Below, one piece after another: positions 19,416-30,215 of a stretch of 64,000 nucleotides of DNA. The position numbers were made by a program, and so were the translations under genes. The stretch comes from Staphylococcus marylandisciuri (GTDB taxonomy: Bacteria > Bacillota > Bacilli > Staphylococcales > Staphylococcaceae): NCBI RefSeq assembly GCF_025519785.1, contig NZ_JAOPKZ010000006.1, positions 89,455 to 153,454 on the forward strand, written 5' to 3'. The notes under the pieces are model-generated. The model did not search any database. It worked only from the letters and a program-made list of their open reading frames with translations, and was not told the DNA's origin. The stretch's first letter is position 1. The number at the start of each line of letters is the position of its first letter.

Positions 19416-20568
19416 ATAACGGCACCTTTCCATAAATTTCTTGCGTTTGAGTAGAAGTATAAAGTAAGTCTAATAAATCCTTACATAATTTATAAGTAGA
19501 GTGAGATACTTTAGCCTCGCTCATTAAGTTAGACATATGTGCTAACTCACGCGGGTGGTTAGATAAGTCTGAAACTACTTCTATAGTTTCTTCAGGTGTC
19601 AGAGCTATTCTACCAAATCCTTTGTCTTCAAAGTATATAGCATTCTCGAGCTCTTGCCCGGGCGCAGGGTTTAAGAAGACGAGTGGGATCTTTCGAGTTA
19701 AAGCCTCCGAGATAGTGATACCACCAGGTTTAGTGACCATGAGTTGACAGGAAGCCATCCATTCATTCATATGTTGAGTGTAGCCTAGTATCAACACGTT
19801 TGAGTAAGAATTAAATTGAGCATCAAGCGTACGTTTAAGCTCTTTACTTTTACCACAAATCATCACTACTTGTGAATTTGGACTACGATTAAGTATAGAC
19901 TTAATTATTTCATCGAAGCCTTTTGATACACCAAAAGCACCAGCAGACATGAGTATAGTCGGCTTAGTCGGGTCTAGACCGTTCTGACTAAGCCAAGCTG
20001 ATTTATCGATATCTTCTTCAAATTTATCAGCTATTGGTATACCTGTAACTTTTATATTTTCCTCAGGGATCCCTATGGATTTAAACTCTTCTTTCGTTTC
20101 TTCTGTCGCGAGATAATAACGTTCAGAATGAGGAGTAATCCAGTTCTTATGCATACGATAATCAGTCATAACCGTAGCTACTGGAACGTTCATATTAAAT
20201 TGTTCGGTTAAGACTGACATTACTGGTGTTGGAAAAGTAAGAAGAATGAGATCCGGTTTTTCTTTTAACAATAAATTTAATAGTTTATTTAGACCAAAGT
20301 ATTTATAAAAGCATTTATCTAACTTATCAGGGCGACTATAGTAAAATTGTTTATAAGTATTACGAAAATATTTAAAACTATTAATATACCACTTCTTACA
20401 AATAGTGGTAATAATTGGATGTGCTTCCATAAATAAGTCATGCTCAATTATCTTGATATGATCTAAATTCATTTGTTGAAATCGATTAACTATACTTCGA
20501 GTTACTTGCAAATGACCGTTCCCAAACGAACCAGTAATAATAAGAATCTTTTTATATTGAGTAACCAT
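19393..20568 (-). CDS. ugtP: Processive diacylglycerol beta-glucosyltransferase UgtP (YpfP)
   Basis: A 391-residue GT28/GT4-like glycosyltransferase that adds two glucoses from UDP-glucose to diacylglycerol, making the LTA anchor. The N-terminal [13 protein letters not shown] loop (residues about 13-25) and the C-terminal [20 protein letters not shown] (about 280-300) and [10 protein letters not shown] donor-binding segments are present. It is peripheral at the inner membrane face. First gene of the ugtP-ltaA operon. In staphylococci it draws on UDP-glucose made via a phosphoglucomutase such as the one at 60.5 kb. Confidence 0.96.
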   Translation of the reverse strand: MVTQYKKILIITGSFGNGHLQVTRSIVNRFQQMNLDHIKIIEHDLFMEAHPIITTICKKWYINSFKYFRNTYKQFYYSRPDKLDKCFYKYFGLNKLLNLLLKEKPDLILLTFPTPVMSVLTEQFNMNVPVATVMTDYRMHKNWITPHSERYYLATEETKEEFKSIGIPEENIKVTGIPIADKFEEDIDKSAWLSQNGLDPTKPTILMSAGAFGVSKGFDEIIKSILNRSPNSQVVMICGKSKELKRTLDAQFNSYSNVLILGYTQHMNEWMASCQLMVTKPGGITISEALTRKIPLVFLNPAPGQELENAIYFEDKGFGRIALTPEETIEVVSDLSNHPRELAHMSNLMSEAKVSHSTYKLCKDLLDLLYTSTQTQEIYGKVPLYAKFFVK

Positions 20569-21062
20569 ATAAAGTCACCCTCCAGTAGTCAAATTTAATT
20601 CAAAAAATAATTCAAATTTAGTTCATAATTAGTTCAAAATTAGTGTAACGCATTTTAATCATGTGTGAAAGCAGTATGAAGCGTCTAGTTCAATAGATAG
20701 AAATAAATATAGTTCAACAAGAACAACTAAGTCACGTATTTATATTTCTAACTATTATATCATTTTACAATTTGAAGTTGTATGAGTCATACTAAATACG
20801 ACTTATAATAATTTTAAAGTGACTCAATACTAACCTATTTGTAGCATAACATGAATCGCACGATTTTCATTTCAATTTTATACTTATTATATAAAAGTTT
20901 AAATAGAGTTTACATAGAAAATACAAAGTTTAAAATGTATATTTTAAGTACGCTTGTATTGTTTTTAAATAGGTGAGGGTAGGACAATTTCAATCGATTT
21001 GGACATAAAGAGTTCATCGTATTCAATGAGAATGAACCTTCAAGGATAAGACTTATGAAAGT
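20569..21062. other. A+T-rich spacer upstream of ugtP
   Basis: Contains loosely repeated AGTTCAAAATTAG/AATTCAAATTTAG words at about 20595-20642, just upstream of ugtP, which may belong to its promoter region. No gene is seen. Confidence 0.4.
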
Positions 21063-21447
21063 AGGAGCGGGACAGGAATCTAATTTGAATAAAAAGATTT
21101 CGTAGTCCCGCCTCGGCAAGGATGGATAGAATTGAAAAAAGCTCGATACAAGCGCGTTTTCAAATCAGCCATCTACTGCCGAGATGTTGAAGGGAGCGGG
21201 ACAGGAATCTAATTTGGATAAAAAGATTTCGTAGTCCTGCCCCGGCAAAGATGACTAGAATTGAAAAAAGCTTGATACAAGCGCGTTTCAAATCAGTCAT
21301 CTACTGCCGAGATGTTGAAGGGAGCGGGACAGGAATCTAATTTGAATAAAAAGATTTCGTAGTCCCGCCCTGGCAAGGATGACTAGAATTGAAAAAAGCT
21401 TGATACAAGCGCGTTTCAAATCAGTCATCTACTGCCGAGATGTTGAA
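21063..21447 (+). repeat. Three tandem copies of the 128-bp modular repeat
   Basis: Copies start at 21063, 21192 and 21320, a constant period of about 128 bp with few differences. Each unit holds hairpin 1 (GGAGCGGGACAGGAATCT / AGATTTCGTAGTCCCGCC) and hairpin 2 (GGCAAGGATGACTAGAATTG / CAGTCATCTACTGCC arms). A GAGGTTGGGATTTATGTCCCAGCCTC-type hairpin follows at 21448-21475, and then CTTTCTCTCTAGTTAAAGCC. Confidence 0.9.
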
Positions 21448-21553
21448 GAGGTTGGGATTTATGTCCCAGCCTCTTTCTCTCTAGTTAAAGCCCTTTATGT
21501 CCCATACCCAAAAGGTGTATAATGAATAGGAATGATTTAAAGGAGAGAGTATT

Positions 21554-23038
21554 GTGAATGCACAGGCTTTATTTGACAAGATAAAAGTAAAACAAGTCAT
21601 AGGATCTTTAGACCACGATATTAAGGATATAACTACGGATTCAAGAACAGCTGAGTCAGGAAGTATCTTCGTCGCGTCAGTTGGCTATACTGTAGATAGT
21701 CACCGTTTTTGTCAACAAGTTGTAGATAATGGTTGTAAGATTGTAGTAGTTGCTAAAGAACAACAAATAGATGGGGAAGTCACACAAGTAATTGTGCCAG
21801 ATACTTTAAGAGTGGCCAGTTTATTAGTTAATAAATTATTTAATTTTCCTAGTAAAAAACTGACAACCTATGGCGTTACGGGTACGAATGGTAAAACATC
21901 AATCGCGACTATGATACATAACATTTATAGAGCGTTGAATAGAAATAGTGCTTATTTAGGGACCAATGGCTTTCAAATTAATGAAGAAAAATCTAAAGGT
22001 GCAAACACAACACCTGAGACAGTCTCTTTAACTAAAAAGATTAAAGAAGCGGTAGATAAACAAGCTGAAGCGATGACATTAGAAGTATCAAGTCACGGTT
22101 TGTCTTTAGGACGTTTGAGAGGTGTGGAATTTGATGTAGCTATATTCTCAAATTTAACTCAAGATCACTTAGATTTTCATGGCACAATGGAAGCGTACAG
22201 TCATGCAAAGTCTCTATTGTTTAGTCAATTAGGACAAGACCTTTCAAAAGAAAAATACGTGGTATTAAACAACGATGATGAATTTTCTAAGCATCTAGAA
22301 GCCGTTACCCCATTTGAAGTTTTCACTTATGGAATAGATAACGAGGCTCAATTTATGGCTACGAATATTCACGAATCGTTACAAGGCGTTACCTTTGATC
22401 TCGTAACTCCTTTCGGGCAATTTACAATTAAATCTCCTTATGTAGGTAAATTTAACATCTCTAATATTATGGCAGCACTTATAGCAGTGTGGAGTGAAGG
22501 TATCAGTTTTGAAAGACTGAGCGAAATTGTTGCTAACTTAGAACCAGTTGAAGGAAGATTAGAGGTTCTGGATCCTGACTTACCTATAGATCTCATTATC
22601 GACTATGCACACACTGCTGATGGAATGAATAAATTGATTGACGCTGTTAAACCTTTTGTTAAACGTCGACTCATTTTCCTAGTTGGCATGGCAGGTGAAA
22701 GGGATATGGGTAAGACGCCGGAAATGGGGTCAGTCGCATGCCGTGCAGATTATGTGATCTTCACACCTGATAATCCGGCTAATGACGATCCAAAAATGCT
22801 TACTGCCGAATTAGCTAAAGGTGCTACACATTCTAATTATATCGAATTTGAGGACCGGGCTGAGGGAATTCGTCATGCTATTGAAGTGGCCGAACCAGGA
22901 GATACTGTAGTGTTAGCTTCAAAGGGGAGAGAACCCTATCAGATTATGCCGGGGCATATCAAAGTTCCCCATCGCGATGACTTAATTGGTTTAGAAGCGG
23001 CATACGAGAAATTTGGTGGGGAACCCCATGCTGATTAA
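21554..23038 (+). CDS. murE: UDP-N-acetylmuramoyl-tripeptide synthetase MurE (L-lysine adding)
   Basis: A 494-residue Mur ligase. The ATP loop [10 protein letters not shown] is at about residues 109-118, and the UDP-substrate region and C-terminal domain are complete. The motif [10 protein letters not shown] replaces the DNPR motif of diaminopimelate-adding enzymes and is the mark of the L-lysine-specific staphylococcal MurE, so the peptidoglycan has Lys at position 3. The start is GTG at 21554 with AAAGGAGAG upstream; no in-frame ATG lies near. Tandem repeats lie on both sides of the gene. Confidence 0.96.
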   Translation: MNAQALFDKIKVKQVIGSLDHDIKDITTDSRTAESGSIFVASVGYTVDSHRFCQQVVDNGCKIVVVAKEQQIDGEVTQVIVPDTLRVASLLVNKLFNFPSKKLTTYGVTGTNGKTSIATMIHNIYRALNRNSAYLGTNGFQINEEKSKGANTTPETVSLTKKIKEAVDKQAEAMTLEVSSHGLSLGRLRGVEFDVAIFSNLTQDHLDFHGTMEAYSHAKSLLFSQLGQDLSKEKYVVLNNDDEFSKHLEAVTPFEVFTYGIDNEAQFMATNIHESLQGVTFDLVTPFGQFTIKSPYVGKFNISNIMAALIAVWSEGISFERLSEIVANLEPVEGRLEVLDPDLPIDLIIDYAHTADGMNKLIDAVKPFVKRRLIFLVGMAGERDMGKTPEMGSVACRADYVIFTPDNPANDDPKMLTAELAKGATHSNYIEFEDRAEGIRHAIEVAEPGDTVVLASKGREPYQIMPGHIKVPHRDDLIGLEAAYEKFGGEPHAD

Positions 23039-23090
23039 TCATTTATTAATTGAAAAAGAAGAGCTAAATGGGTACATATATAATGATGGA

Positions 23091-23380
23091 GGGAGCGGGA
23101 CAGAATTCTAATTTGAGTAAAAAGATTTCGTAGTCCCGACCCGGCAAGGATGACTAGAATTAAAAAAAGCTTGATACAAGCGCGTTTTCAAATCAGTCAT
23201 CTACTGCCGAGATGTTGAAGGGAGCGGGACAGAAATCTAATTTGAGTAAAAAGATTTCGTAGTCCCGCCCCGGCAAGGATGACTAGAATTGAAAAAAGCT
23301 TGATACAAGCGCATTTTCAAATCAGTCATCTACTGCCAAGATGCTGAAAGAGACTGAGACATTACATTATGTCCCAGCCA
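23091..23380 (+). repeat. Two tandem copies of the 128-bp repeat plus a terminal module
   Basis: Copies begin at 23091 and 23220. They are followed at 23350-23380 by the GACTGAGACATTACATTATGTCCCAGCC tail, which ends directly at the start codon of the next small gene. Confidence 0.88.
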
Positions 23381-23381
23381 C

Positions 23382-23543
23382 ATGATAGCTATTCCTGATC
23401 TTGAATGGTCTGTTACAATAACAAAGGCGAAGCGTAAATATGAACAAATCGAAGCGCTTGTTATGAGTCTCTTTTCTCTATTGGATGAAGGAGAAGCTAA
23501 GCAAGTCGCGCATAAATTAGTTGGATGGTTAGAATATAAATAA
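23382..23543 (+). CDS. Small conserved-looking protein (53 aa), possibly 5'-truncated, upstream of prfC
   Basis: An open frame of 53 codons (MIAIPDLEWSVTITKAKRKY ... HKLVGWLEYK) ending 12 bp before prfC; the stop TAA is the first part of the prfC ribosome binding site TAAAGGAG. The composition, an amphipathic helix with a Trp-rich start and end, is protein-like. The ATG lies two bases after a repeat-family module and has no ribosome binding site, so the repeat may have replaced the original 5' end. No family recognised. It could be a remnant instead of a working gene. Confidence 0.6.
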   Translation: MIAIPDLEWSVTITKAKRKYEQIEALVMSLFSLLDEGEAKQVAHKLVGWLEYK

Positions 23544-23555
23544 AGGAGTATAGGT

Positions 23556-25118
23556 ATGTCTATTAAAGAAGAAGTAGAATCGAGAAAAACCTTTGCTATT
23601 ATTTCACACCCCGACGCGGGGAAGACAACTTTAACGGAGAAGTTGCTTCTATTTGGTGGTGCCATTAGAGAAGCAGGGACGGTTAAAGGTAAGAAAACAG
23701 GGAAGTTTGCAACGAGTGATTGGATGAAGGTTGAACAAGAACGTGGGATCTCTGTAACGAGCTCAGTCATGCAATTTAATTACGATCATTACAATATCAA
23801 TATATTAGATACACCAGGGCATGAGGATTTTTCTGAGGACACTTATCGTACTTTGATGGCTGTGGATAGTGCAGTGATGGTGATCGATTGTGCTAAAGGT
23901 ATTGAGCCGCAAACTCTAAAGTTATTTAAAGTTTGTAAAATGCGAGGCATTCCTATATTCACATTCATCAATAAATTAGATCGTGTGGGTAAAGAGCCAT
24001 TTGAATTGCTCGATGAGATTGAAGATACGCTAAATATCGATACTTATCCTATGAATTGGCCTGTCGGTATGGGTCAGAATTTCTTCGGTATTATCGATCG
24101 TAAAGATAGAACGATAGAGCCCTTTAGAGATGAAGAGAACCTTCTTCATTTAAACGATGATTATGAATTAGAAGAAACACATGAAATAGTGAATGACAGT
24201 GCATTTGAACAAGCTATAGAGGAACTTATGCTTGTAGAAGAAGCTGGTGAGAAGTTTGATACAGAAGCGTTACTTAACGGTGAGTTAACACCTGTCTTCT
24301 TCGGATCGGCGCTTGCTAATTTCGGTGTAGAGAACTTTTTAAATGCATATGTAGATCATGCACCTATGCCTAATTCACGCCAAACTAAGAATGATGGTCA
24401 AGTGAGTCCTTTTGATACAGATTTTTCTGGCTTTATCTTTAAAATTCAAGCGAATATGGACCCTAAACACAGAGACCGTATCGCTTTCATGCGTATCGTT
24501 AGTGGTGCTTTTGAGCGAGGGATGGATTTGAAACTCCAAAGAACGAATAAAAAGCAAAAAATTTCGCGCTCGACTTCGTTTATGGCGGACGATAAAGAGA
24601 CAGTAAACCATGCAGTTGCTGGAGATATTATCGGTTTATATGATACAGGTAATTATCAAATCGGTGATACACTAGTCGGAGGCAATCAAAAATTTGAGTT
24701 TGAAGATTTACCTCAATTTACTCCTGAACGCTTTATGAAAGTATCGCCTAAAAATGTAATGAAGCAAAAGCACTTCCATAAAGGTATTGAACAATTGGTA
24801 CAAGAAGGGGCGATTCAATACTATAAGACCCTTCACACAAATCAAATTATTATAGGTGCTGTGGGACAATTACAATTTGAAGTTTTTGAACATCGCTTAA
24901 AAAATGAATATAATGTAGAGGTTGTTATGGAACCTGTAGGGCAAAAAATTGCACGTTGGATCGAAAACGAAGAAGATATCGCTGAAAAGATGAACACGTC
25001 ACGTTCTATTCTCGTTAAAGATAGATATGACCAACTTGTCTTCTTATTTGAAAATGAATTTGCAACACGTTGGTTTGAAGAAAAATTCCCCGAAATAAGA
25101 TTATATAGTTTGTTATAA
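23556..25118 (+). CDS. prfC: Peptide chain release factor 3
   Basis: A 520-residue translational GTPase that recycles RF1/RF2 from the ribosome. G1 is [11 protein letters not shown] (about residues 18-28), with G2 in the ERGISVTSS region, G3 [16 protein letters not shown] and G4 NKLD present. Domains II and III follow ([27 protein letters not shown]). Length is normal for RF3 and shorter than EF-G. AAAGGAG is 7 bases before the ATG. Confidence 0.97.
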   Translation: MSIKEEVESRKTFAIISHPDAGKTTLTEKLLLFGGAIREAGTVKGKKTGKFATSDWMKVEQERGISVTSSVMQFNYDHYNINILDTPGHEDFSEDTYRTLMAVDSAVMVIDCAKGIEPQTLKLFKVCKMRGIPIFTFINKLDRVGKEPFELLDEIEDTLNIDTYPMNWPVGMGQNFFGIIDRKDRTIEPFRDEENLLHLNDDYELEETHEIVNDSAFEQAIEELMLVEEAGEKFDTEALLNGELTPVFFGSALANFGVENFLNAYVDHAPMPNSRQTKNDGQVSPFDTDFSGFIFKIQANMDPKHRDRIAFMRIVSGAFERGMDLKLQRTNKKQKISRSTSFMADDKETVNHAVAGDIIGLYDTGNYQIGDTLVGGNQKFEFEDLPQFTPERFMKVSPKNVMKQKHFHKGIEQLVQEGAIQYYKTLHTNQIIIGAVGQLQFEVFEHRLKNEYNVEVVMEPVGQKIARWIENEEDIAEKMNTSRSILVKDRYDQLVFLFENEFATRWFEEKFPEIRLYSLL

Positions 25119-25149
25119 TTGTTTTAATTGTGTATAATTACTTTCGAAT

Positions 25150-25420
25150 AGAAAACCTATGGCTCTAATAAGTCAGAGGGGAGTAACTTAACTATTTATA
25201 AATGCAGTTGTGCTCGTGTTAAATAATTAAGATGCGACTACACGGTTCATAACTAATTTATGAGTAGTATCACTTTGTCGTCATTACGAAGTTTATTCTT
25301 CCGGTAAAGTGGGCAAATATTAATGCTAAGTGAGACCTTTGCTATAGTATATGATGTTGATTTCTCAGAAGATGAACATTGTTATGCTGGATAGCATAGG
25401 TCTCTATTTATATTTTATAA
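25150..25420 (+). promoter_or_regulatory. yybP-ykoY (Mn2+) riboswitch controlling the TerC gene
   Basis: The two conserved loops are present: CAGAGGGGAGTAACTT (from 25174) and GTGAGACCTTTGCT (from 25330). Between them lies the variable arm. An expression platform is visible: GAGACCTTTGCTAT (25332-25345) is complementary, with one mismatch, to ATAGCATAGGTCTC (25391-25404), which is followed by a T-rich run. So the aptamer's own loop 3 strand forms the terminator stem. Mn2+ binding should hold loop 3 and allow read-through. The motif is known to sense Mn2+; the switching model is read from the pairing. Confidence 0.88.
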
Positions 25421-25437
25421 ACTTAAAGGAGTTGTCC

Positions 25438-26229
25438 ATGATGGATCTGAGTTTAATCCTCCCTTACTTATGGGTCCTTGTTGTATTAGTGTTCTTAGAG
25501 GGGTTATTGGCAGCTGATAACGCTGTTGTAATGGCCGTTATGGTTAGGCATCTTCCTCCTGAACAAAGGAAAAAGGCGCTATTCTATGGATTGTTAGGTG
25601 CATTTATTTTCAGGTTTCTAGCTTTATTCTTAATTAGTATTATCGTTAATTTCTGGTTTATACAAGCTGCAGGTGCGATTTACCTCCTCTATATGTCTGG
25701 TAAAAACCTCTACCATTTCTTCAAACATGGGGCTGAAAAGCATGGTGATCCCGACGCTTCAGATAGCGAGGAAGATGAGGGAGAACATAAAGTTGGGAAA
25801 GGTGAGTTTTGGGGTACGGTATTAAAAGTTGAATTTGCCGATATTGCTTTTGCTATAGATTCAATGCTAGCCGCTATGGCCATCGCGTTTACACTTCCGA
25901 AAGTTGGAGTGCACTTTGGTGGCATGGACTTAGGCCAGTTTGGTGTCATGTTCTTAGGCGGAATGATTGGCGTTATCTTAATGAGATTTGCAGCTACATG
26001 GTTTGTAGAACTCTTGAATAAATATCCTGGTCTTGAGGGTGCTGCTTTCGCTATCGTCGGTTGGGTAGGTATTAAATTAGTAGTCTTAGTTCTAGCTCAT
26101 AAAGATATTGCGATCTTACCAGAAGCGTTTCCGCACAGTGCCTTATGGCAAATTATTTTCTGGTCTGTAATGCTATTGCTGGTAGCTATCGGTTGGTTAA
26201 CTTCATTAAAAATGAACAAAAAGAAATAG
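25438..26229 (+). CDS. TerC family integral membrane protein (metal homeostasis)
   Basis: About 263 residues, 7 membrane helices. The family signature is clear: FLEGLLAADNAVVMAVMV (about residues 17-34) and KVEFADIAFAIDSMLAA, with conserved Asp residues in the membrane. A charged His/Asp/Glu-rich loop (HGAEKHGDPDASDSEEDEGEH, about residues 100-120) could bind metal. TerC/MeeF-type proteins are linked to Mn2+ export; the Mn2+ riboswitch just upstream agrees. An in-frame start further upstream lies inside the riboswitch and is rejected; AAAGGAG at 25425 supports ATG 25438 (or 25441). Confidence 0.92.
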   Translation: MMDLSLILPYLWVLVVLVFLEGLLAADNAVVMAVMVRHLPPEQRKKALFYGLLGAFIFRFLALFLISIIVNFWFIQAAGAIYLLYMSGKNLYHFFKHGAEKHGDPDASDSEEDEGEHKVGKGEFWGTVLKVEFADIAFAIDSMLAAMAIAFTLPKVGVHFGGMDLGQFGVMFLGGMIGVILMRFAATWFVELLNKYPGLEGAAFAIVGWVGIKLVVLVLAHKDIAILPEAFPHSALWQIIFWSVMLLLVAIGWLTSLKMNKKK

Positions 26230-26283
26230 GCCTTCAACTTTATACACGCTACACGACTTACTTTTACTTTTTTTCTTATAGAG

Positions 26284-26323
26284 TGTGAGATAGTGAAATA
26301 GAATTGCTATCTCATGCTTTTTT
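26284..26323 (+). terminator. Terminator after the TerC gene
   Basis: TGAGATAG (26286-26293) pairs with CTATCTCA (26307-26314), followed by TGCTTTTTT. Confidence 0.85.
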
Positions 26324-26703
26324 ATAGTTTAGGTGGAAGTGATGATAAGAACTTATAAAGTTGAATAACATAAACACTTACATATAGTGAATTACTGAGA
26401 ATAATTGATACGTCATTCCTATTTGTCATACAATAAGGGAAGTGGAGAAAAGTCTCTTTGTATATCGATTCAACTATTCAAACACATCTAAATTCTAACG
26501 ATTATTTTAGTGTGAATTTAGAATTTAATCATCTGGTACGTTGATATTTTTATCCCATAGTTTTAAAGAGAAACTGCAGTATTTATGGCAACACTCTGTA
26601 AAAATAATACTATAATAAAATTTTTGCTAAACAAGAGAGCAATTCCAACGGTTCTGTGTCATAATATGATATAAATGCTAAGGCAGTGATAGGAGGGCAA
26701 GAA
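26324..26703. other. Spacer upstream of the HtrA-like gene
   Basis: About 380 bp, A+T-rich, no repeat of the window-wide family and no gene. A GTG at 26686 is in frame with the protease but precedes the ribosome binding site. Confidence 0.4.
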
Positions 26704-28611
26704 GTGGATAGAGGCAAGAAACACGTCATACCACGACACCAATATAAACGAAAAAGAAGAGAATTCTTTCACAATGAAGATAGAGAAGCACGTGTAGAGC
26801 GAGAGAAAGCTGAAAAAGAACGAGAACGAGAAAGAGAAGCTCAGCTTGCTAAAAATAATGAAGCTCGCGTTAAGGACAACATGAGAAAAGCACGTATTGA
26901 AAAGTTAACTCAAGAAGAGATACAACATCAACAAGCGCGTACAAGTTCTCAATATGAAGTAAAACAACCGGATAAGGAAGAGGGCACCTCTAGTCATCAA
27001 GATAAAGTAGAGACAACTAATGAATATAAAGAGACTCCTCAAGATAAAGAAGAACCTATTAAAGGACAAGATTCTGGTGAAGATATTCAACTCAAATCAT
27101 CTTCGAAGCAACACGAGAAACGCGATCCTTATTCGTTAAATAATAAACATAAAGAAAGTGCTACAGAAGATGAGAATTCAGTTAAAGAAGATAAAGAAAG
27201 TATCATTCCTAACCCTAAGCTAACGGGTGCTTCAACTGATAAAGAAGATGCTCAAAGCTCAAATCATAATAGTGAAAAACGTAATAGTACTACAGACGAC
27301 AGTGATGATTCAAGTAACTTTTACTCTGAAAAAGCGCAACAATCACGAGTAGATAAATATGTTTCTGATGATGATAAACACCCTGCGGATTATCATGATG
27401 AATATAAAGACAGCGCTGCACATCACAACAAGCAAGCACACCAAAGCAATGACTATTTTGAAAGATTTCGCTCATTTATGACACATCATTGGAGCAAGTT
27501 ACTTATTGCTTTAGGTATTATCTTATTGATTATACTTATAGTCGCCATTTTCAATAATGTTAATAACAATGGCAAAGGTTCTAACCACTTATTCAATAGT
27601 AACAACAATAATGATGATAAGCATTACACTGACACGATGAAAAGTGCGAATAAGACAATTCATTCAGTAGTAACAGTAGAAAACGATACCAAAAACGACC
27701 GTTCTTCAATTGATAAAGAGACCGAGGAGTCAGGGAAAGATAACGAATTAGGTTCAGGTGTCGTCTACAAAAAAGTAGACGGCGCTATTTATGTGATGAC
27801 GAATGCACATGTTGTAGGCGATAAGAAGAAGCAGAAAATTACATATGATAACAATGAAACTACCACTGGCACAGTTATCGGTTCCGACAAGTGGTCTGAC
27901 ATAGCAATAGTAAAAGCAAATATTAAGAAAAACAGTAGTGTTAAGCCGATTGAGATAGGAGACTCTAGTAATCTCACATTAGGCGAGCCTATCATTGTCG
28001 TAGGAAACCCATTAGGTGTAGATTTCAAAGGAAGCGTTACAGAAGGAATCATTTCTGGGTTGAATCGACACGTTCCAGTTGATATAGATAAAGATGGCGA
28101 ATACGACGAGCTAATTAACGCTATACAGATAGACGCACCAGTCAATCCAGGCAACTCTGGCGGTGCGGTAGTAAATAGAGAAGGAAAACTTATCGGAGTG
28201 GCTTCTCTTAAAATTGATATGGATAAAGTTGAAGGAATTGCATTCGCATTGCCAGTAAATGATGCGCAGACTATAGCGAAAGAGCTAGAGCAAAAAGGAG
28301 AAGTTAAATATCCTAATACTGGTATTAGAATTGCGAATCTAGCAGACTTGAGTGATGGCGAACGCTCAGCACTTCAGTTACCTAGTGATGTTAAAAAAGG
28401 AATTGTAGTCGGTGATATTAAACCAGGATCCTTAGGAGATAAGTCTGGCTTACGGAAGAACGATGTCATCGTCAAATTGGACGATAAAGATATCGAAGAT
28501 AAACTACGTTATAGACAAATACTATTCAGTCATAAAGACGATAAGGAAACTCTACCAGCTAAAGTTTATAGAAATGGTAAGATTAAAGATATAGATATTA
28601 AATTGAAGTAA
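26704..28611 (+). CDS. HtrA/DegP-like membrane-anchored serine protease with PDZ domain
   Basis: About 635 residues, starting at GTG 26704 with AGGAGGG 6 bases upstream. Residues 1-260 are a very hydrophilic, Lys/Glu/Asp/Ser-rich cytoplasmic region with a coiled-coil-like stretch ([20 protein letters not shown]). One membrane helix is at about 263-286. The trypsin-like domain carries the triad His369 (MTNAHVVGD), Asp399 (WSDIAIV) and Ser485 (GNSGGAVV). A PDZ domain occupies about 540-635. It is therefore an extracytoplasmic quality-control protease. The long N-terminal extension is typical of the larger staphylococcal HtrA homologue; length of this tail varies between species. Confidence 0.92.
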   Translation: MDRGKKHVIPRHQYKRKRREFFHNEDREARVEREKAEKEREREREAQLAKNNEARVKDNMRKARIEKLTQEEIQHQQARTSSQYEVKQPDKEEGTSSHQDKVETTNEYKETPQDKEEPIKGQDSGEDIQLKSSSKQHEKRDPYSLNNKHKESATEDENSVKEDKESIIPNPKLTGASTDKEDAQSSNHNSEKRNSTTDDSDDSSNFYSEKAQQSRVDKYVSDDDKHPADYHDEYKDSAAHHNKQAHQSNDYFERFRSFMTHHWSKLLIALGIILLIILIVAIFNNVNNNGKGSNHLFNSNNNNDDKHYTDTMKSANKTIHSVVTVENDTKNDRSSIDKETEESGKDNELGSGVVYKKVDGAIYVMTNAHVVGDKKKQKITYDNNETTTGTVIGSDKWSDIAIVKANIKKNSSVKPIEIGDSSNLTLGEPIIVVGNPLGVDFKGSVTEGIISGLNRHVPVDIDKDGEYDELINAIQIDAPVNPGNSGGAVVNREGKLIGVASLKIDMDKVEGIAFALPVNDAQTIAKELEQKGEVKYPNTGIRIANLADLSDGERSALQLPSDVKKGIVVGDIKPGSLGDKSGLRKNDVIVKLDDKDIEDKLRYRQILFSHKDDKETLPAKVYRNGKIKDIDIKLK

Positions 28612-28629
28612 TCTTGAGGTGAGTAGCGG

Positions 28630-29988
28630 TTGTCTATTTTTAACCAATTACTAAAAAAATCTAGTCCGCAACAAGGTATAGTGATGTACTACCTTTTTGC
28701 CATAGTGGTAGCATTTTTATTATTGAATCTGCCATTCGTTCATAAATCTGGTGTAGATGTTAATCCGATCGATTCATTATTTGTTGCAGTTTCAGGCGTT
28801 AGTGTGACTGGTTTGTCCCCAGTAGATATCTCACAGACATATACGACTTTCGGACAGATCATCATCATTATCATCCTTAACATCGGTGGTATCGGCGTTA
28901 TGGCTATAGGTACGATGCTATGGGTGGTATTAGGAAAGCATATAGGTATACGTGAACGCCAACTTATCATGCTTGATAATAATAAAGATAGCATGAGTGG
29001 AACGGTCAAGTTGATTCTAGAAATTGTAAGGACGATTTTAATCATTGAATTCGTGGGCGCTATGCTACTCGCTTTCTATTTCTATCGTGATAGCCATCAT
29101 TTAAATTATGCTTTGATGCAAGGCGTCTTCGTATCAGTTTCAGCTACTACTAATGGAGGGCTAGATATTACCGGTAAATCCTTAATTCCATATGCCAATG
29201 ACTATTTCGTTCAAACAATAGTTATGTTTCTCGTTGTGCTCGGTTCTATCGGCTTTCCAGTATTATTAGAAACTAAAGCTTACATTAAAAATAGAATACC
29301 TAATTTTAGGTTTTCACTTTTTGCGAAAATCACTACAGTTACTTACTTTGCATTGTTTATCTTCGGCGTGCTTATTATATTGCTGCTTGAACACACGCAC
29401 GTCTTTCACGGCATGTCGTGGCATAAAGAATTATTCTATGCGTTATTTCAATCATCTACAACTCGTAGCGCAGGATTGCAAACGATTGATGTGAGCGAGT
29501 TTAGCCAAGCTACTAATTTAATTATGGGACTATTGATGTTTATTGGCTCGTCACCAAGTTCAGTAGGTGGAGGTATACGGACTACTACTTTTGCTATATT
29601 ATTACTTTTCTTACTTAACTTTAATAATAATAGTGAGAAGACACCCATCAAGGTCTTTAACCGCGAGATACATGGTCTAGATATCCAACGCTCTTTCGCT
29701 GTATTTACGATGGCTAATGTATTAACCTTTGTTGGTATCATTATCATGTTAGTTGCGGAAAATGGAAAGCTGACATTTTTACAAGTCTTTTTCGAAGCTA
29801 TGTCCGCTTTCGGTACCTGTGGATTATCACTCAGTGTGACCGATCAATTGAGTGATGTATCTAAAGTTGTGATTATGATTCTCATGTTTATTGGTCGCGT
29901 AGGGCTCATCACTTTTATTATCATGATAGGTGGGCGCCGTGAACCTGACAAATATCATCATCCAAAAGAACGTATTCAAATTGGTTAA
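28630..29988 (+). CDS. Ktr/Trk-type potassium channel subunit (KtrB/KtrD family)
   Basis: A 452-residue K+-translocating subunit with four M1-P-M2 repeats. Selectivity-filter-like loops are visible: AVSGVSVTGLSPVD, SVSATTNGGLDITG, QSSTTRSAGLQTID and EAMSAFGTCGLSLSV. It works with a cytoplasmic RCK subunit (KtrA or KtrC) that is not in this window. Start is TTG at 28630 with GAGGTG upstream. It starts 18 bp after the HtrA-like gene, so the two may be cotranscribed. S. aureus has two such subunits, KtrB and KtrD; I cannot decide which this is. Confidence 0.93.
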   Translation: MSIFNQLLKKSSPQQGIVMYYLFAIVVAFLLLNLPFVHKSGVDVNPIDSLFVAVSGVSVTGLSPVDISQTYTTFGQIIIIIILNIGGIGVMAIGTMLWVVLGKHIGIRERQLIMLDNNKDSMSGTVKLILEIVRTILIIEFVGAMLLAFYFYRDSHHLNYALMQGVFVSVSATTNGGLDITGKSLIPYANDYFVQTIVMFLVVLGSIGFPVLLETKAYIKNRIPNFRFSLFAKITTVTYFALFIFGVLIILLLEHTHVFHGMSWHKELFYALFQSSTTRSAGLQTIDVSEFSQATNLIMGLLMFIGSSPSSVGGGIRTTTFAILLLFLLNFNNNSEKTPIKVFNREIHGLDIQRSFAVFTMANVLTFVGIIIMLVAENGKLTFLQVFFEAMSAFGTCGLSLSVTDQLSDVSKVVIMILMFIGRVGLITFIIMIGGRREPDKYHHPKERIQIG

Positions 29989-30066
29989 GATTGAGATAAA
30001 TTATTTGAAGTTTGAAGTAGTAAAATACTGCAGATAATAAAATTTATTATAAATGTGTAACGACTG

Positions 30067-30121
30067 TTAGGGGGTGAGCTAATGAAATCATCAGGTTTCT
30101 GTCTCCTCCCTAATCTTTTTT
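30067..30121 (+). terminator. Terminator after the potassium channel gene
   Basis: TTAGGGGGTGAG pairs with CTCCTCCCTAA across a loop of about 24 nt, followed by TCTTTTTT. Confidence 0.8.
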
Positions 30122-30215
30122 GATTATACTCGTGGACCACAGTATGATAAGATAGATTAAATCTTTAGCTTCCTCATGATAAACTACTAAAGATAGGTTA
30201 GGAGCGAGCGAAATA

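Noticed and set aside
20910..21119. Minus-strand frame starting MPRRDYEIFLFKLDSCPAP
   Set aside because: Its start comes from the GGGAGCGGGAC repeat; the same peptide start recurs at 38564-38794, so it is a by-product of the repeat.
23330..23770. 146-codon minus-strand frame
   Set aside because: Lies opposite the start of prfC and the small upstream gene; composition is antisense of a GTPase and no ribosome binding site is seen.
27789..28154. 121-codon minus-strand frame
   Set aside because: Antisense of the HtrA-like protease domain.
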